Shown: positions 34,142-42,980 of the stretch, in pieces
Numbering within the stretch: position 1 is the first letter of the stretch
Layout of the letters: every line of letters begins with the position of its first letter
NCBI RefSeq assembly: GCF_000238775.2
Contig: NZ_AFEJ02000006.1
Location: forward strand, 248,001-312,000
Direction: 5' to 3'
Source: Acaryochloris sp. CCMEE 5410
GTDB lineage: Bacteria; Cyanobacteriota; Cyanobacteriia; Thermosynechococcales; Thermosynechococcaceae
DNA length: 64,000 nucleotides
Made by a program: the position numbers and the translations under genes
Notes under the pieces: model-generated
Seen by the model: the letters and a program-made list of their open reading frames with translations, nothing else
Told to the model about the DNA's origin: nothing
The model's database searches: none

Positions 34142-35851
34142 CTAAGGATTTGCAAGAATCCCTGGACTAGTGCTACTTTGAGGGCAGATTAAAGAGGTTC
34201 TGGAGGGGTCGCTGAGGCTCCCACACCCGTCATCATCCCTAACCCGCATGTTCTGCTCCTGCTTGCGATTGATAACGGGATATATTCGCTCTTTATAGAT
34301 TTGCTTACACTCTTTCAGGCGTTGGATATCCGTTCGGTTGCGCCACCACCGACGATACTGGTGGATGACGGGACGATTCTGCATTCCCGCACTCAGCAGG
34401 ACAAACTGACCTTTGCCGAGGCGTTTGAGTCGGTGCCTCGATATCAAGGGTTTACGCCGAGGGGCTTCTGAGATGGTTCGATTCGTCCCTTGCCTGCCAT
34501 GACTCCGAGACCGAGTGTTTCGCTTGAGTTCGTAATCTCCAATGTCTTCCTCTAGCTGCTTGCGGGTCTCAAAATCCTCGGTTCTGAAGATGAACTGAGC
34601 GGCGGTGTTATCAAAGATGGATTTGACCACTTCGGACTTCTGCTTGATGTTCGGCTGACTATTACTCTGGAATGCCGTCACTGCATAGAACCCATAGGAA
34701 CGATTCAATGAGACAATCTGCTCAAAGTCTGGCAGGACGATCCGGGCGTACTCATCCAAGATGATGCCCAAGGGCCGATCCCGGTCAGAATGCTCATTCA
34801 GGTTCCGACGAATCAGCATGTTGAGAGCCGTTGCCACCAGGGGCGAGGTCTGCTGCATGGCGAGACCATCCAGTTCAAAGAACACAATCTGTCTGCCTTT
34901 GAGGTCCAAGGGAATCGTGCTGCCTTCATGAAAGGGGTAGCTCAAACAGGGGTAGAACTTCCGACTGAGCAAGGGCATCAGCACGTTCATCGCACTGGCC
35001 GTAATCCCCGCTTCCGTGTCACGGGTGCCCGCTGTGGATAACAGACCGGACAGCTCTCGCTTTGCCCAAGGGCCAAACCCCGATTCATCAAAGAAGCCCG
35101 CTTGGACCGCTGCAACCAGTCGTTTGCCCAGGTTGGGGAGGGCCAGGTATTCCCACACCATTGGTAGGTCCGGCATATTGGAGTCTGGATGCTTCGACAT
35201 CATCATCAAAGCGGTCAGGGTGAAGACGGCAAAGCTATCAAAGAAAGCATTCTTGCCATCTGAAGCCACAATCACGTTATCGAAAAAGGTGGTGACGGTA
35301 GCCCCAGCCGTCAGGTCATCGTTGTGGTCTTCTAAGAATCCCAGGAAGTCCAAGGAGTCTGAATACTTCTTCCCTGGTGCAAAGATATAGGGCTTATAGG
35401 GGATGGGCTGCTTGAGGGCATAGGGGATGAACTTTTCTTTGAGGGTGCCTTTCACATCGAACACAAACAAGGTATGGCCTTGCTTGATGGCATCACAGAG
35501 GATTGGCTCGATGACGGTTTCCGTCTTTCCTTCCCCCGCTGCTCCCAAGACTTTGATAAGGGGTTGGTTGTCGGGCAAGACGATGGGGTTGTCACTGCCC
35601 AAGCAAAGGCCGACTTTATCCCGTTCACCTTCTCGTCGTTGTTTGAGTCCTTTGCGTTTGGCTTTGCGACGTTCCCCCCAGGTCGCCCAGCGGGCATCAT
35701 CAGGATCTCGACCCGTGCGACTATCGCCGCAGATGATATTGAGGATGAACAGGAGAACCAGGATGCTGCCACAACCAACGAGGGTGTTGGTGAGTATGGC
35801 GGGGATTTCAGCGTCTGAATTGCTGGTGGGTTGTTCTGTGTGAGTTTGCAT
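34142..35851 (-). CDS. VirD4/TraG-type coupling ATPase
   Basis: 569 residues from the ATG at 35851; a TTG at 35860 is possible. There is one N-terminal membrane helix (I-L-V-L-L-F-I-L-N-I-I). Walker A is G-A-A-G-E-G-K-T (106-113 of the longer form), and the Walker B region is G-I-I-L-D-E-Y-A-R, followed by V-T-A-F-Q-S-N-S-Q. This enzyme brings DNA-protein substrates to a type IV secretion channel. It is somewhat short at the N-terminus, with one visible helix. A regulatory motif copy lies 24 bp upstream. Confidence 0.85.
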   Translation of the reverse strand: MQTHTEQPTSNSDAEIPAILTNTLVGCGSILVLLFILNIICGDSRTGRDPDDARWATWGERRKAKRKGLKQRREGERDKVGLCLGSDNPIVLPDNQPLIKVLGAAGEGKTETVIEPILCDAIKQGHTLFVFDVKGTLKEKFIPYALKQPIPYKPYIFAPGKKYSDSLDFLGFLEDHNDDLTAGATVTTFFDNVIVASDGKNAFFDSFAVFTLTALMMMSKHPDSNMPDLPMVWEYLALPNLGKRLVAAVQAGFFDESGFGPWAKRELSGLLSTAGTRDTEAGITASAMNVLMPLLSRKFYPCLSYPFHEGSTIPLDLKGRQIVFFELDGLAMQQTSPLVATALNMLIRRNLNEHSDRDRPLGIILDEYARIVLPDFEQIVSLNRSYGFYAVTAFQSNSQPNIKQKSEVVKSIFDNTAAQFIFRTEDFETRKQLEEDIGDYELKRNTRSRSHGRQGTNRTISEAPRRKPLISRHRLKRLGKGQFVLLSAGMQNRPVIHQYRRWWRNRTDIQRLKECKQIYKERIYPVINRKQEQNMRVRDDDGCGSLSDPSRTSLICPQSSTSPGILANP

Positions 35852-35874
35852 GGTCAGCAAATAGTGAGTTTGCT

Positions 35875-35894
35875 GAGAATATACTGATTTTTTC
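35875..35894 (-). promoter_or_regulatory. GGRATATAC motif, copy 5
   Basis: GAGAATATACTG plus a T tract, 24 bp before the coupling protein start. The rest of 35895-36102 shows only a loose hairpin (CAACCCA / TGGGTTG). Confidence 0.6.
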
Positions 35895-36102
35895 GAGGAG
35901 GTCTTTAGGCTGGAGTGGAAGGGGGTTTCAAGGAAGCCTTTTCTAGGAATGGAGGCAATCTTTGATTAAGTTGGGAGTTGATATTACAGCCGCAGGTCTC
36001 CGCAATTATGGGCTGGCTGGAGCAACCCAAGTGTCTACAGACCAGAGGAATTGCCTGGGTTGACTTGGTGAATATCGTCGCATCACATATTAGGCTTGCT
36101 AA

Positions 36103-36504
36103 TCACTGTTTGTGCAATTCTGGATATCTCTGGCGATAATATTCGTTATCAGATTTTATTGCATATTCAGTGAATGGCTTCTCAACTTTCACACCTTCAC
36201 CTTTACCTCTAAACAAGCCCGTAAAGTTTGGTGCAAATCCATCTCCCCCGACAAACGCATGATGTTTGCAAGGCAAACTGGCAATCAACCAAGTTCGGTA
36301 GTCACTGTATTGCAATCGGATCAGGTAAAAGCCATCAATTTCTTTTTCTAGAACCATCTCTTGCAAATCATCAATGAGATAACTATGCATATTGGATGGT
36401 GCAACACAAGATTGAAGTTTTTTGGGTATCTCTGTTGCAATCGCAGATTGTATCGGCATAGAAAATGCTAAAGCAAACAATGGAAGTAGTGATTTTTTAA
36501 GCAT
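36103..36504 (-). CDS. Small exported protein
   Basis: 133 residues with a signal peptide (L-L-P-L-F-A-L-A-F-S-M-P-I-Q-S-A-I-A-T). The mature part has two cysteines (S-C-V-A-P, L-P-C-K-H-H) that could form a disulfide. It follows the large hydrolase gene by 13 bp in the same direction, so it is probably exported together with it. No family recognised. Confidence 0.6.
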   Translation of the reverse strand: MLKKSLLPLFALAFSMPIQSAIATEIPKKLQSCVAPSNMHSYLIDDLQEMVLEKEIDGFYLIRLQYSDYRTWLIASLPCKHHAFVGGDGFAPNFTGLFRGKGEGVKVEKPFTEYAIKSDNEYYRQRYPELHKQ

Positions 36505-36517
36505 AGTCTTGCATCAC

Positions 36518-39500
36518 TTAATTTAGGTAAGGTGTTGGATCAAAGTATTTGCCATTGGAACCTTTAATCCCAAAGTGCAAGTGTGGACCAGTGGAAGAGC
36601 CACTGTTACCACCTTTCCCGATGACTTGCCCTTTTGTAACTGGCGCACCAATAGTTAATGGCGACCCGGCCAAATGTCCATAAACAGACTCCGTACCATT
36701 AGCATGTCTAATTCTAACGAAGTTGCCTAAATATCCCCCGCATGTGTTCAGATAATAGCCTCCCGTTGGGTGACATTCATTAAACACATCACTAACAATC
36801 CCACCATCAACAGCAAAGATATCCCCGCCAACTGGAACAGCATAATCAATGCCCCGGTGGACAGAGTAAATGCCATCGATATACCGTCCCCCCCAGCCTG
36901 ATGTTACTCGGTAACCAGGAGCAGGATGAGCTAATTGTCCTGTGGTGATACCATCTCCTGGAGTGATAGCTCCAAAATCAATACCAGAACTCGCAATCGC
37001 ACTGGGCTTGCAGGGGATGGATTGACCGGAGGCGGACGCATAGATACTATTCGGATCAACCGCTGTACTCTCAACGCCCAACACGCCTAACGTTGCCGCT
37101 GCGATAGCTGGATCCTGTGACTCCTGAAAATAGAAGTTAGCCCCAACATCTCCCCGGTAAGGATCACCCGGTTGGCGAATGTGCAACCAATCCTGACCTC
37201 TAAAGTCAGTCGCACCTTGGAGAAAAGCCTGGGATGCTGCAATGGCATTCGGATCGTTGAGTGCTTGTTCGATGGTTTCGTAAGTTGAGATCGCACTTTG
37301 GATACTACCTGCTTTTTTAGCAATACGGCTGATGGCTTCTTCCTTGGAAGTTACCGGGGCTTGACCAAAGTTAGGTTCATATTGCTTCGGCTGGAATACC
37401 ACATCAGTGATTGTATTTGGATGCTTTGGAGAAACAACCCGGTTCATGATTGCCACAGCGACATCAACCTGATTTTGCGTGCCAGTGCTTTCCAATGCTG
37501 ATGTCAAAATTAAGTTGTAGACATCTGTTTCGCTTCCCCAAGCAGACTTGCCAACAGTTTGAGCCTTTGTCCCTTGAGTTCCGGTGCTTTGACCACTCGC
37601 TGAGGCGAACGTAGACTTAGCGGCATCAGATCCCACAAACCGCCAGTGCCAAGGCTCATAGCTCACCCCTTGGCTATTCCCTTTAGGAAACGACAGCTCA
37701 AACCCATACTTGCCCGCATTCTGCTGCATCCAAGCATATTCAGGAGTGTTAGCCCAAGATTCATTCAGATAGGGGTTGGCATTATTCCCTACATCCACGG
37801 CCAGACCCGTATGGTGTTCACTATGGCCTGCGGGTGCTGATATCTTCGCCGCTGCTTCTATTGAGCCGCCTTGCTTAGCGACCTGATCTGAGAACAACTC
37901 TTCTTGCAGCTTTCTGCTCCGAAACCCACTGACTGCTTTGATATCCAGTCCTTGGGATGCAGCAGCTTCCCTCATCTGCTCAAAGGCTGCGGCGGCATCC
38001 TTCGTTAAGCCAACAGTCGCCCCATCCACAGCCGCCACGTTGTAAAGCTGTTCATCCGTTTCCGTAAAAGGGTGATGACCATACTTCGTATTGGCTGCAC
38101 TTGAGTCACTCTGGCCCGCTGTCGCAATAATCTGGTCGGGGTCACAGTACACCCCAGCCGTCAGCGTCTGATTCCTCAGTCTCGCAATCTCAGCGGGCAG
38201 ATTGCGCCGACTCGCCACGAGGAACAGCCCATCCTCCTTAATGACAAACGGCGTCGGTATCACCAGGAAGTGAGGGGTACATTGCTGGCCGAGTAGAGGG
38301 ATGGTGACGCAGAACTGAAAGGCTAGACTCAACCGAGCCGTACTCTTCTTGTCGGGATACTCCGTGATTTTCTTGAGGACAAACTTGGTGTGAGAATTCA
38401 CCCCAAACGGATGAATGCCAGCAGGTTCCCAGCCTCCATTCACCCACTTCAGCAGTCCTTTGCCCCCTTTAACACCTTGGCCGTTCTTCCCCCCTGAATC
38501 TCCCTGGACCCATTGCTTGCCCTCGATATCGCTATCCAAGCCAGCGGTTTCAGCAACGGAATCGATAAACTTCCGCATCTCAAAGTGGGGGCAGTTATCC
38601 GCTCTTTGCTTCTCGCTCTCTCCCACCGTGCATTTGATGGGCTTGAACTTCTGGTCTTCTGACCCACCAGACAAGGCATGATTCACAGAGGGTTCTTCCG
38701 GGCCATCTACCCCGCTATAGGCAATGTCAAACCGGGCGAAGACATCCCCCGCAAAAAAGCTAAAGGCTAGGTCAAACGGCAGCTCATTGATGGGGATATC
38801 CTCTAGACCCGGTATGGAGTTAATGGTTTTATCCTTGGCTCCAGGGATATGCTCAATCGCCAGATCTGCAACTTGGGGTAATGCCTGGTCAACGGGTTGA
38901 TTGAGAACACCCGGAATCGCAGCAATCGGCACATTCTTCAGTTGGGGGAACTCCTTGAGCAGTTCCTTCACAGCGACTTCTGTCCCTTTCTGCTGGGCTA
39001 AGGCAATCGCTTTCCGACGCGCATCTCGCCAATCTCCCGCAACCGCATCACCCACGATCGGGACAATCTGCTTGACGGGGAGTTTCTTCAGGGTGGGGCC
39101 AATCTTTTCGCCAATGCCCGCCAGCTTAATCTGGTCGGCTTTATCAATCACCCCTTCCCAGTTCCCCCGTGCCAGGTCTTGTAGGGGGATGCCCTCCAGG
39201 GCTGGAATCTTGCTGAGCTTATCGAGGGCCACACGCTCACCCGCTGTCAGGGCGGCATTCTGTAACTGCTGGGGAGCTGAACCAGGATTGAGGAGAACAC
39301 CAAAGGCAGCTTGGACAGCAGGGGCCGCATCCTTGAGCTTGATTTTCTCGCCATTGTTGATTTTGGTGTAGAGGTCATCCACTTGTTGGATAGTCAGGCC
39401 ATTAAGCAGGGCCACATCCCCCACGGGCACATCACCAATGTTGGTGCCGCTGGATGCCGTCAGTTGCCTGACAGAGAGCTTCGTAAAGCCAGCCGTGACG

Positions 39501-39817
39501 GGGTTCTGCTGTAAATCCCCAAACTTGAGGATTTGGTCAGGGGTGGCCCCTTGCGGCCATGCTCTATCCAGCAGATAAGGGGTTTTTACACCAGCAGGCA
39601 GAGCAGGCACATCCACATACCCCGCTTGCTCTGCACCAGGGAGCTGGCTAAAGGTGGATGAGGGGGCATCTGGGTCATAGTAGAGTCCGGGTAAGCTCAC
39701 CTCAGTATTTGGATCTAGAGGCGCTGCCGCTGCGGTTGTGGTTTGGGCGATGGCTGGGGCTATCTGGGTCAAGGTGGGGAGAGCGGCCAGCAACGCTGAG
39801 AAGAGTCTTCGTTTCAT
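36518..39817 (-). CDS. Exported protein with three peptidoglycan-hydrolase domains
   Basis: 1099 residues with a signal peptide (L-L-A-A-L-P-T-L-T-Q-I-A-P-A-I-A). The N-terminal 370 residues are repetitive Leu/Pro/Ile-rich. A D,D-carboxypeptidase VanY-type domain lies at about 600-730 (S-G-F-R-S, S-E-H-H-T-G-L-A-V-D, E-P-W-H-W-R-F). A SleB-like hydrolase_2 domain follows (about 755-915, V-A-V-A-I-M-N-R-V). An M23 metallopeptidase closes the protein (H987-R-G-I-D, H1079-L-H-F-G). It likely opens the cell wall for the transfer channel, replacing a VirB1-type enzyme. A motif copy lies 23 bp upstream. Confidence 0.85.
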   Translation of the reverse strand: MKRRLFSALLAALPTLTQIAPAIAQTTTAAAAPLDPNTEVSLPGLYYDPDAPSSTFSQLPGAEQAGYVDVPALPAGVKTPYLLDRAWPQGATPDQILKFGDLQQNPVTAGFTKLSVRQLTASSGTNIGDVPVGDVALLNGLTIQQVDDLYTKINNGEKIKLKDAAPAVQAAFGVLLNPGSAPQQLQNAALTAGERVALDKLSKIPALEGIPLQDLARGNWEGVIDKADQIKLAGIGEKIGPTLKKLPVKQIVPIVGDAVAGDWRDARRKAIALAQQKGTEVAVKELLKEFPQLKNVPIAAIPGVLNQPVDQALPQVADLAIEHIPGAKDKTINSIPGLEDIPINELPFDLAFSFFAGDVFARFDIAYSGVDGPEEPSVNHALSGGSEDQKFKPIKCTVGESEKQRADNCPHFEMRKFIDSVAETAGLDSDIEGKQWVQGDSGGKNGQGVKGGKGLLKWVNGGWEPAGIHPFGVNSHTKFVLKKITEYPDKKSTARLSLAFQFCVTIPLLGQQCTPHFLVIPTPFVIKEDGLFLVASRRNLPAEIARLRNQTLTAGVYCDPDQIIATAGQSDSSAANTKYGHHPFTETDEQLYNVAAVDGATVGLTKDAAAAFEQMREAAASQGLDIKAVSGFRSRKLQEELFSDQVAKQGGSIEAAAKISAPAGHSEHHTGLAVDVGNNANPYLNESWANTPEYAWMQQNAGKYGFELSFPKGNSQGVSYEPWHWRFVGSDAAKSTFASASGQSTGTQGTKAQTVGKSAWGSETDVYNLILTSALESTGTQNQVDVAVAIMNRVVSPKHPNTITDVVFQPKQYEPNFGQAPVTSKEEAISRIAKKAGSIQSAISTYETIEQALNDPNAIAASQAFLQGATDFRGQDWLHIRQPGDPYRGDVGANFYFQESQDPAIAAATLGVLGVESTAVDPNSIYASASGQSIPCKPSAIASSGIDFGAITPGDGITTGQLAHPAPGYRVTSGWGGRYIDGIYSVHRGIDYAVPVGGDIFAVDGGIVSDVFNECHPTGGYYLNTCGGYLGNFVRIRHANGTESVYGHLAGSPLTIGAPVTKGQVIGKGGNSGSSTGPHLHFGIKGSNGKYFDPTPYLN

Positions 39818-39839
39818 CGAAATGCTTGGTAGCGTCGAT

Positions 39840-39859
39840 GAGGATATACGGTTTTTTAA
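39840..39859 (-). promoter_or_regulatory. GGRATATAC motif, copy 6
   Basis: GAGGATATACGG plus a T tract, 23 bp before the large hydrolase gene. Confidence 0.6.
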
Positions 39860-40025
39860 TTTGGCACTCTACGAGGTGCGCGGGGTATAGGTTAGAAGGG
39901 AGGCATGGGTGTCAGAAGCTTTTGCAACCAAGAGAAAACCCCGGCCCAGAAGAGCCAGGGTGGACTAAGTTACATGAGGAAAATCAATGTAAAGACGAAG
40001 GAACGCTGGGGACGCACCTTCATTT

Positions 40026-40045
40026 GGGAATATACTGTCGAAAAT
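40026..40045 (-). promoter_or_regulatory. GGRATATAC motif, copy 7
   Basis: GGGAATATACTG at the 3' end of the pentapeptide gene, 209 bp before the hydrolase start. No gene that I can support starts between the two copies. Confidence 0.5.
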
Positions 40046-40584
40046 TAAATCGCTTTTTCTTCGTGGCGATACCAGCGCACTTCATCAAAGATAGCTCCAG
40101 TGGTATCTGCCCCTGTCAGGTCTGCTCCCACCAAATCAGCGCCCGTCAAATCCGCAACCTTTAAGCAGGCATTTCGGAAGTTAGCTTTTCTCAGATCCAC
40201 CCCGATCAGAGTGGCATCCGTGAGATCTGCATGGGAAAAGTCAGCCTTTCGCAAGTCCGATTCAGAGAATTCTGCATTCACCAAATCGCTGTACTGAAAA
40301 CACGAATTTCTCAAATCCGATTCCATTAACAAAGCACTACCAAGATGGCATCGAGATAGGTTGATACCCTTGAGCTTGAGTTCGGTTAGATCAACAGCCG
40401 CCAGAGCAGATCCCTTAAAATTTCTGATGCCACGCTGATATGCCGCGATCAGCTTATTGGTTGCATCTTCCCCTTGAATCACCAAGGATTCTGTACTGCG
40501 ATGCCATTGCATATTGGCAGGAAATTGCCTCAAGAACTCTAGTAAGTGACGGATCGTTGTCTTCTCTTGGCTAAATACACTCAT
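40045..40584 (-). CDS. Pentapeptide-repeat protein
   Basis: 179 residues from the ATG at 40584; a GTG at 40596 is possible. The first 60 residues are helical (H-L-L-E-F-L-R-Q-F). Repeats of the A-D-L-x-x type run from about residue 65 to 170 (A-D-L-T-D-A-T-L, A-D-L-T-G-A-D-L-V-G). The linker Y-Q-R-G-I-R-N-F-x-G-S resembles Y-A-R-G-I-R-N-F-S-G-S in the gene upstream, so the two are paralogues. Its start overlaps that gene by 14 bases. Confidence 0.8.
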   Translation of the reverse strand: MSVFSQEKTTIRHLLEFLRQFPANMQWHRSTESLVIQGEDATNKLIAAYQRGIRNFKGSALAAVDLTELKLKGINLSRCHLGSALLMESDLRNSCFQYSDLVNAEFSESDLRKADFSHADLTDATLIGVDLRKANFRNACLKVADLTGADLVGADLTGADTTGAIFDEVRWYRHEEKAI

Positions 40585-41326
40585 ACTCTGGTTCACTCCT
40601 CACCATCCTCACATCCAACAATTTCGCGTCTTGCACATTGGCCCCTGTTAGATCCGCATCAACGAGATCAGCGCTGTCAAAGCAAGCATCTTTGAGTTGA
40701 GCATTGGTAAAGTTTGCTCCTTTCAAGTCTGTGTTCTGAAACTCAGCGCCCGTTAAATCAGCCCCTGTGAAATCCACATCCCTACAATCGGAGTCATCAA
40801 AAGTGACATTTTGCAGGGTTGCACCAGCAAAACATGCACCTCGATAAATCCCCTCACAAAACCACGCATAAAAGGCTTTTATCCCTTCTAGATTCGCCCC
40901 TTCTAGGTTGGCTTCACCCAGGTGCGCCCCATTCAAGCAGGCATTCTTGAGACAGGCATTCCTAAGATTGGCACCTCTTAAATCAGCTTCAATGAAGTTA
41001 ACCCTAGTCAAATCACTGCCTGAAAGATTGCTCTGACTCAGGTCTGCCCAAATGAATTCTGAGTGATTCAAATCGCAGTTACTAAAATCTGCATTCATCA
41101 ATTTGGCTTCACACAAATCTACTGTAAGTTTCGAGTTTGAGAAGATAATCCCTTGCAGTTCAGCTTGGTAGAGACTTTCCCAATAAATCTCAGAACCAGA
41201 GAAGTTCCGAATCCCTCTGGCATAGGCTGACAAGACTTCTTCAACCGCATTACTGCCACTCACGGGATAAGCTGATTCCTCTCCTGCCTTCAGCAACAAA
41301 GGACTTTGACGTTGATTTAATTTCAT
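40571..41326 (-). CDS. Pentapeptide-repeat protein
   Basis: 251 residues. After Y-A-R-G-I-R-N-F-S-G-S, about 35 pentapeptide units of A-(D/N)-L/F-x-x type fill the rest. By family knowledge they fold into a right-handed four-sided helix that often binds proteins or mimics DNA. The role of the pair beside the transfer genes is unknown. Confidence 0.82.
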   Translation of the reverse strand: MKLNQRQSPLLLKAGEESAYPVSGSNAVEEVLSAYARGIRNFSGSEIYWESLYQAELQGIIFSNSKLTVDLCEAKLMNADFSNCDLNHSEFIWADLSQSNLSGSDLTRVNFIEADLRGANLRNACLKNACLNGAHLGEANLEGANLEGIKAFYAWFCEGIYRGACFAGATLQNVTFDDSDCRDVDFTGADLTGAEFQNTDLKGANFTNAQLKDACFDSADLVDADLTGANVQDAKLLDVRMVRSEPEYECI

Positions 41327-41352
41327 GATCGAACTCCATTTAATAATGACAA

Positions 41353-41378
41353 CCCCGCCCTCAGCAGAACGGGGTTTT
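41353..41378 (-). terminator. Hairpin after the transfer operon
   Basis: CCCCG (41353-41357) and CGGGG (41370-41374), extended by AA/TT, with TTTT on the plus strand and a weaker tail on the minus strand. It lies just after the last small gene of the VirB-like operon. Confidence 0.5.
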
Positions 41379-41386
41379 CGTCCCGC

Positions 41387-41497
41387 TCACTTCAGCAGCA
41401 AAATCCAAGCGATAATCCCCAAGATCCAACCGATGGGGCCTGCTAGAAACAGGAAGGGCGTGAGGACGATCAGGAGAATGATGAGACAACCTTTCAT
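41387..41497 (-). CDS. 36-residue membrane peptide, end of the transfer operon
   Basis: Starts M-K-G-C-L-I-I-L-L-I-V-L and ends I-A-W-I-L-L-L-K; two short hydrophobic helices are separated by A-G-P-I-G. The ATG overlaps the stop of the VirB10-like gene (TAATG), and GGAGGG lies ahead. The Cys near the N-terminus and the hydrophobic nature fit a small channel component, but it is not a classic lipobox. Confidence 0.65.
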   Translation of the reverse strand: MKGCLIILLIVLTPFLFLAGPIGWILGIIAWILLLK

Positions 41498-42978
41498 TAC
41501 ATTCCCTCCAAAAAATAAATCTCGACATCCTTCCCTTCAAAGAAATAGAGATTGCCCCCTCTCTGACTAAAGCGATTACGGTCTGGTAGCAGGCTATTGA
41601 CAACATTGCCCGCCCGACTACCAATCCCCTGGTCGCGTAGCTGGTCAATGCCCACATTAAGGCCCGCTCTCAGGAGACGACCCCCGAAGTCTGACCCACC
41701 CGTATTCTTGGCCTTGGCTTGCAGATAGGGCGTATCCTTGTACTGCACCATCGCAACAGGTTGAGTTCGGGTATTCCCCTCTGGGTCATTCAGATTGACA
41801 TGATCAATGGGCCGACCATTAATCTCCACGATCTGGACTTGAGCAAAATCCCCTTGCACTGACATCACCTCACCAATGGCCGTCGAGCCTTTTTTCGCCA
41901 CACTCCCTAAGTCTCCTTTCAGTCGGAGCAAGACCCGTTGTCCCGCTGGTGCTTGCTGACCCGCAACCCAAGTCAGGGGATTGGCAAAGGCCGCTTTCAC
42001 CTTCGTGCCAGCAGGAATAGAGCCACGGACGAAGCTCGTTTGAGTCGGTGTCACGCCTTCTGTCTGTGGTCTCGTGATAGCATCTGGCCCACTGGCAGCA
42101 GACATATCCTGCATCAAGTCACCCGTCATCGCATTAGAAGCCACTAGCACCCCAGATTCAGCCCCAGTCAGCTTAGGCTGGATGGGGGTCTCCGGTCTAA
42201 TCGGTGTGGTGGAGACACGGACGGGCTTATGGGGCAACCGCTTGATTTGGATAGGGCGAGACTTCGGCTTGGCTTGGGGTGGCTCAAACTTCTTGGACAG
42301 GGACACTCGATTGACGGGCTGAAGTTTCGGGGATGCCGCTGCCACGGTCTGAGGTCGCATAGGAGTGGGTGCTGGCTTATACACCACCCGGTCTCGATAG
42401 ACAATCCTGGGCTTGGATGGCACAAACCGAGGGCGAGTTGGGGGCACGGAACGACGCACGGGAATAGTTCTGGCGGTCGTTGCGGCGGGTGGAGGTGTCT
42501 TTCTCGTGGGCTGATTCACTCGGTTAATCGTCCGGGAGCTAACGGCAGGCTTGGGCAGCTTCTTGTCCTTGCCTGTGCGTAAGTCAATGCGCTTGCCTTG
42601 CTGCAACTGCTGAATGGCGAGGTTCTGCTCATTAATCACCTGCAACAGCTCTTGCCGTTCGCTCTCTTCTAACGGAGCTGAGGCAACCGTTTGCTCCTGC
42701 TCCTTAGCCTGGGGTTGCGACATCGTAGAGCAGCCCCGCACCAGGGAGAGGAACCCCAACACAAAGGTGCCGAAGAATAGGAACTGGAAGGGGATGGAGC
42801 GGCGTGTCTTTTTCTTGGCGTTAAACTCATTCGTCAGCTCAGGCAGAGCCACACCATCTAGGGTTAGCTCTGCTGCGGCATCCGTTGGCTCAACCTTGGG
42901 GGGTGGGGTCTTCCCCGTCACTTGATGGATCACCTCCAAGGAGGCTTGTTCAGATTGGACTTTTGTTGTGTCTTTCAT
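41497..42978 (-). CDS. VirB10/TrbI-like channel protein
   Basis: 493 residues from the ATG at 42978, two bases after the upstream stop. A cytoplasmic start, one membrane helix (F-L-F-F-G-T-F-V-L-G-F-L-S-L), a coiled-coil stretch, a long Pro/Arg/Lys-rich periplasmic stalk and a C-terminal beta domain (I-P-A-G-T-K-V-K-A, G-E-V-M-S-V-Q-G) are visible, the layout of VirB10. In the family it spans both membranes. Confidence 0.78.
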   Translation of the reverse strand: MKDTTKVQSEQASLEVIHQVTGKTPPPKVEPTDAAAELTLDGVALPELTNEFNAKKKTRRSIPFQFLFFGTFVLGFLSLVRGCSTMSQPQAKEQEQTVASAPLEESERQELLQVINEQNLAIQQLQQGKRIDLRTGKDKKLPKPAVSSRTINRVNQPTRKTPPPAATTARTIPVRRSVPPTRPRFVPSKPRIVYRDRVVYKPAPTPMRPQTVAAASPKLQPVNRVSLSKKFEPPQAKPKSRPIQIKRLPHKPVRVSTTPIRPETPIQPKLTGAESGVLVASNAMTGDLMQDMSAASGPDAITRPQTEGVTPTQTSFVRGSIPAGTKVKAAFANPLTWVAGQQAPAGQRVLLRLKGDLGSVAKKGSTAIGEVMSVQGDFAQVQIVEINGRPIDHVNLNDPEGNTRTQPVAMVQYKDTPYLQAKAKNTGGSDFGGRLLRAGLNVGIDQLRDQGIGSRAGNVVNSLLPDRNRFSQRGGNLYFFEGKDVEIYFLEGM

Positions 42979-42980
42979 GG

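Noticed and set aside
35990-36060. Possible oriT hairpin CAACCCA/TGGGTTG
   Set aside because: Loop of about 27 nt, no nick-site signature and no relaxase nearby.
40100-40297. Plus-strand open frame with repeating S-A-P-x-K-S-A pattern
   Set aside because: It is the antisense shadow of the pentapeptide repeats on the minus strand; periodic codons keep the other strand open.
41361-41657. 98-codon minus-strand frame
   Set aside because: It overlaps the VirB10-like gene and the better-supported 36-residue gene in another frame.
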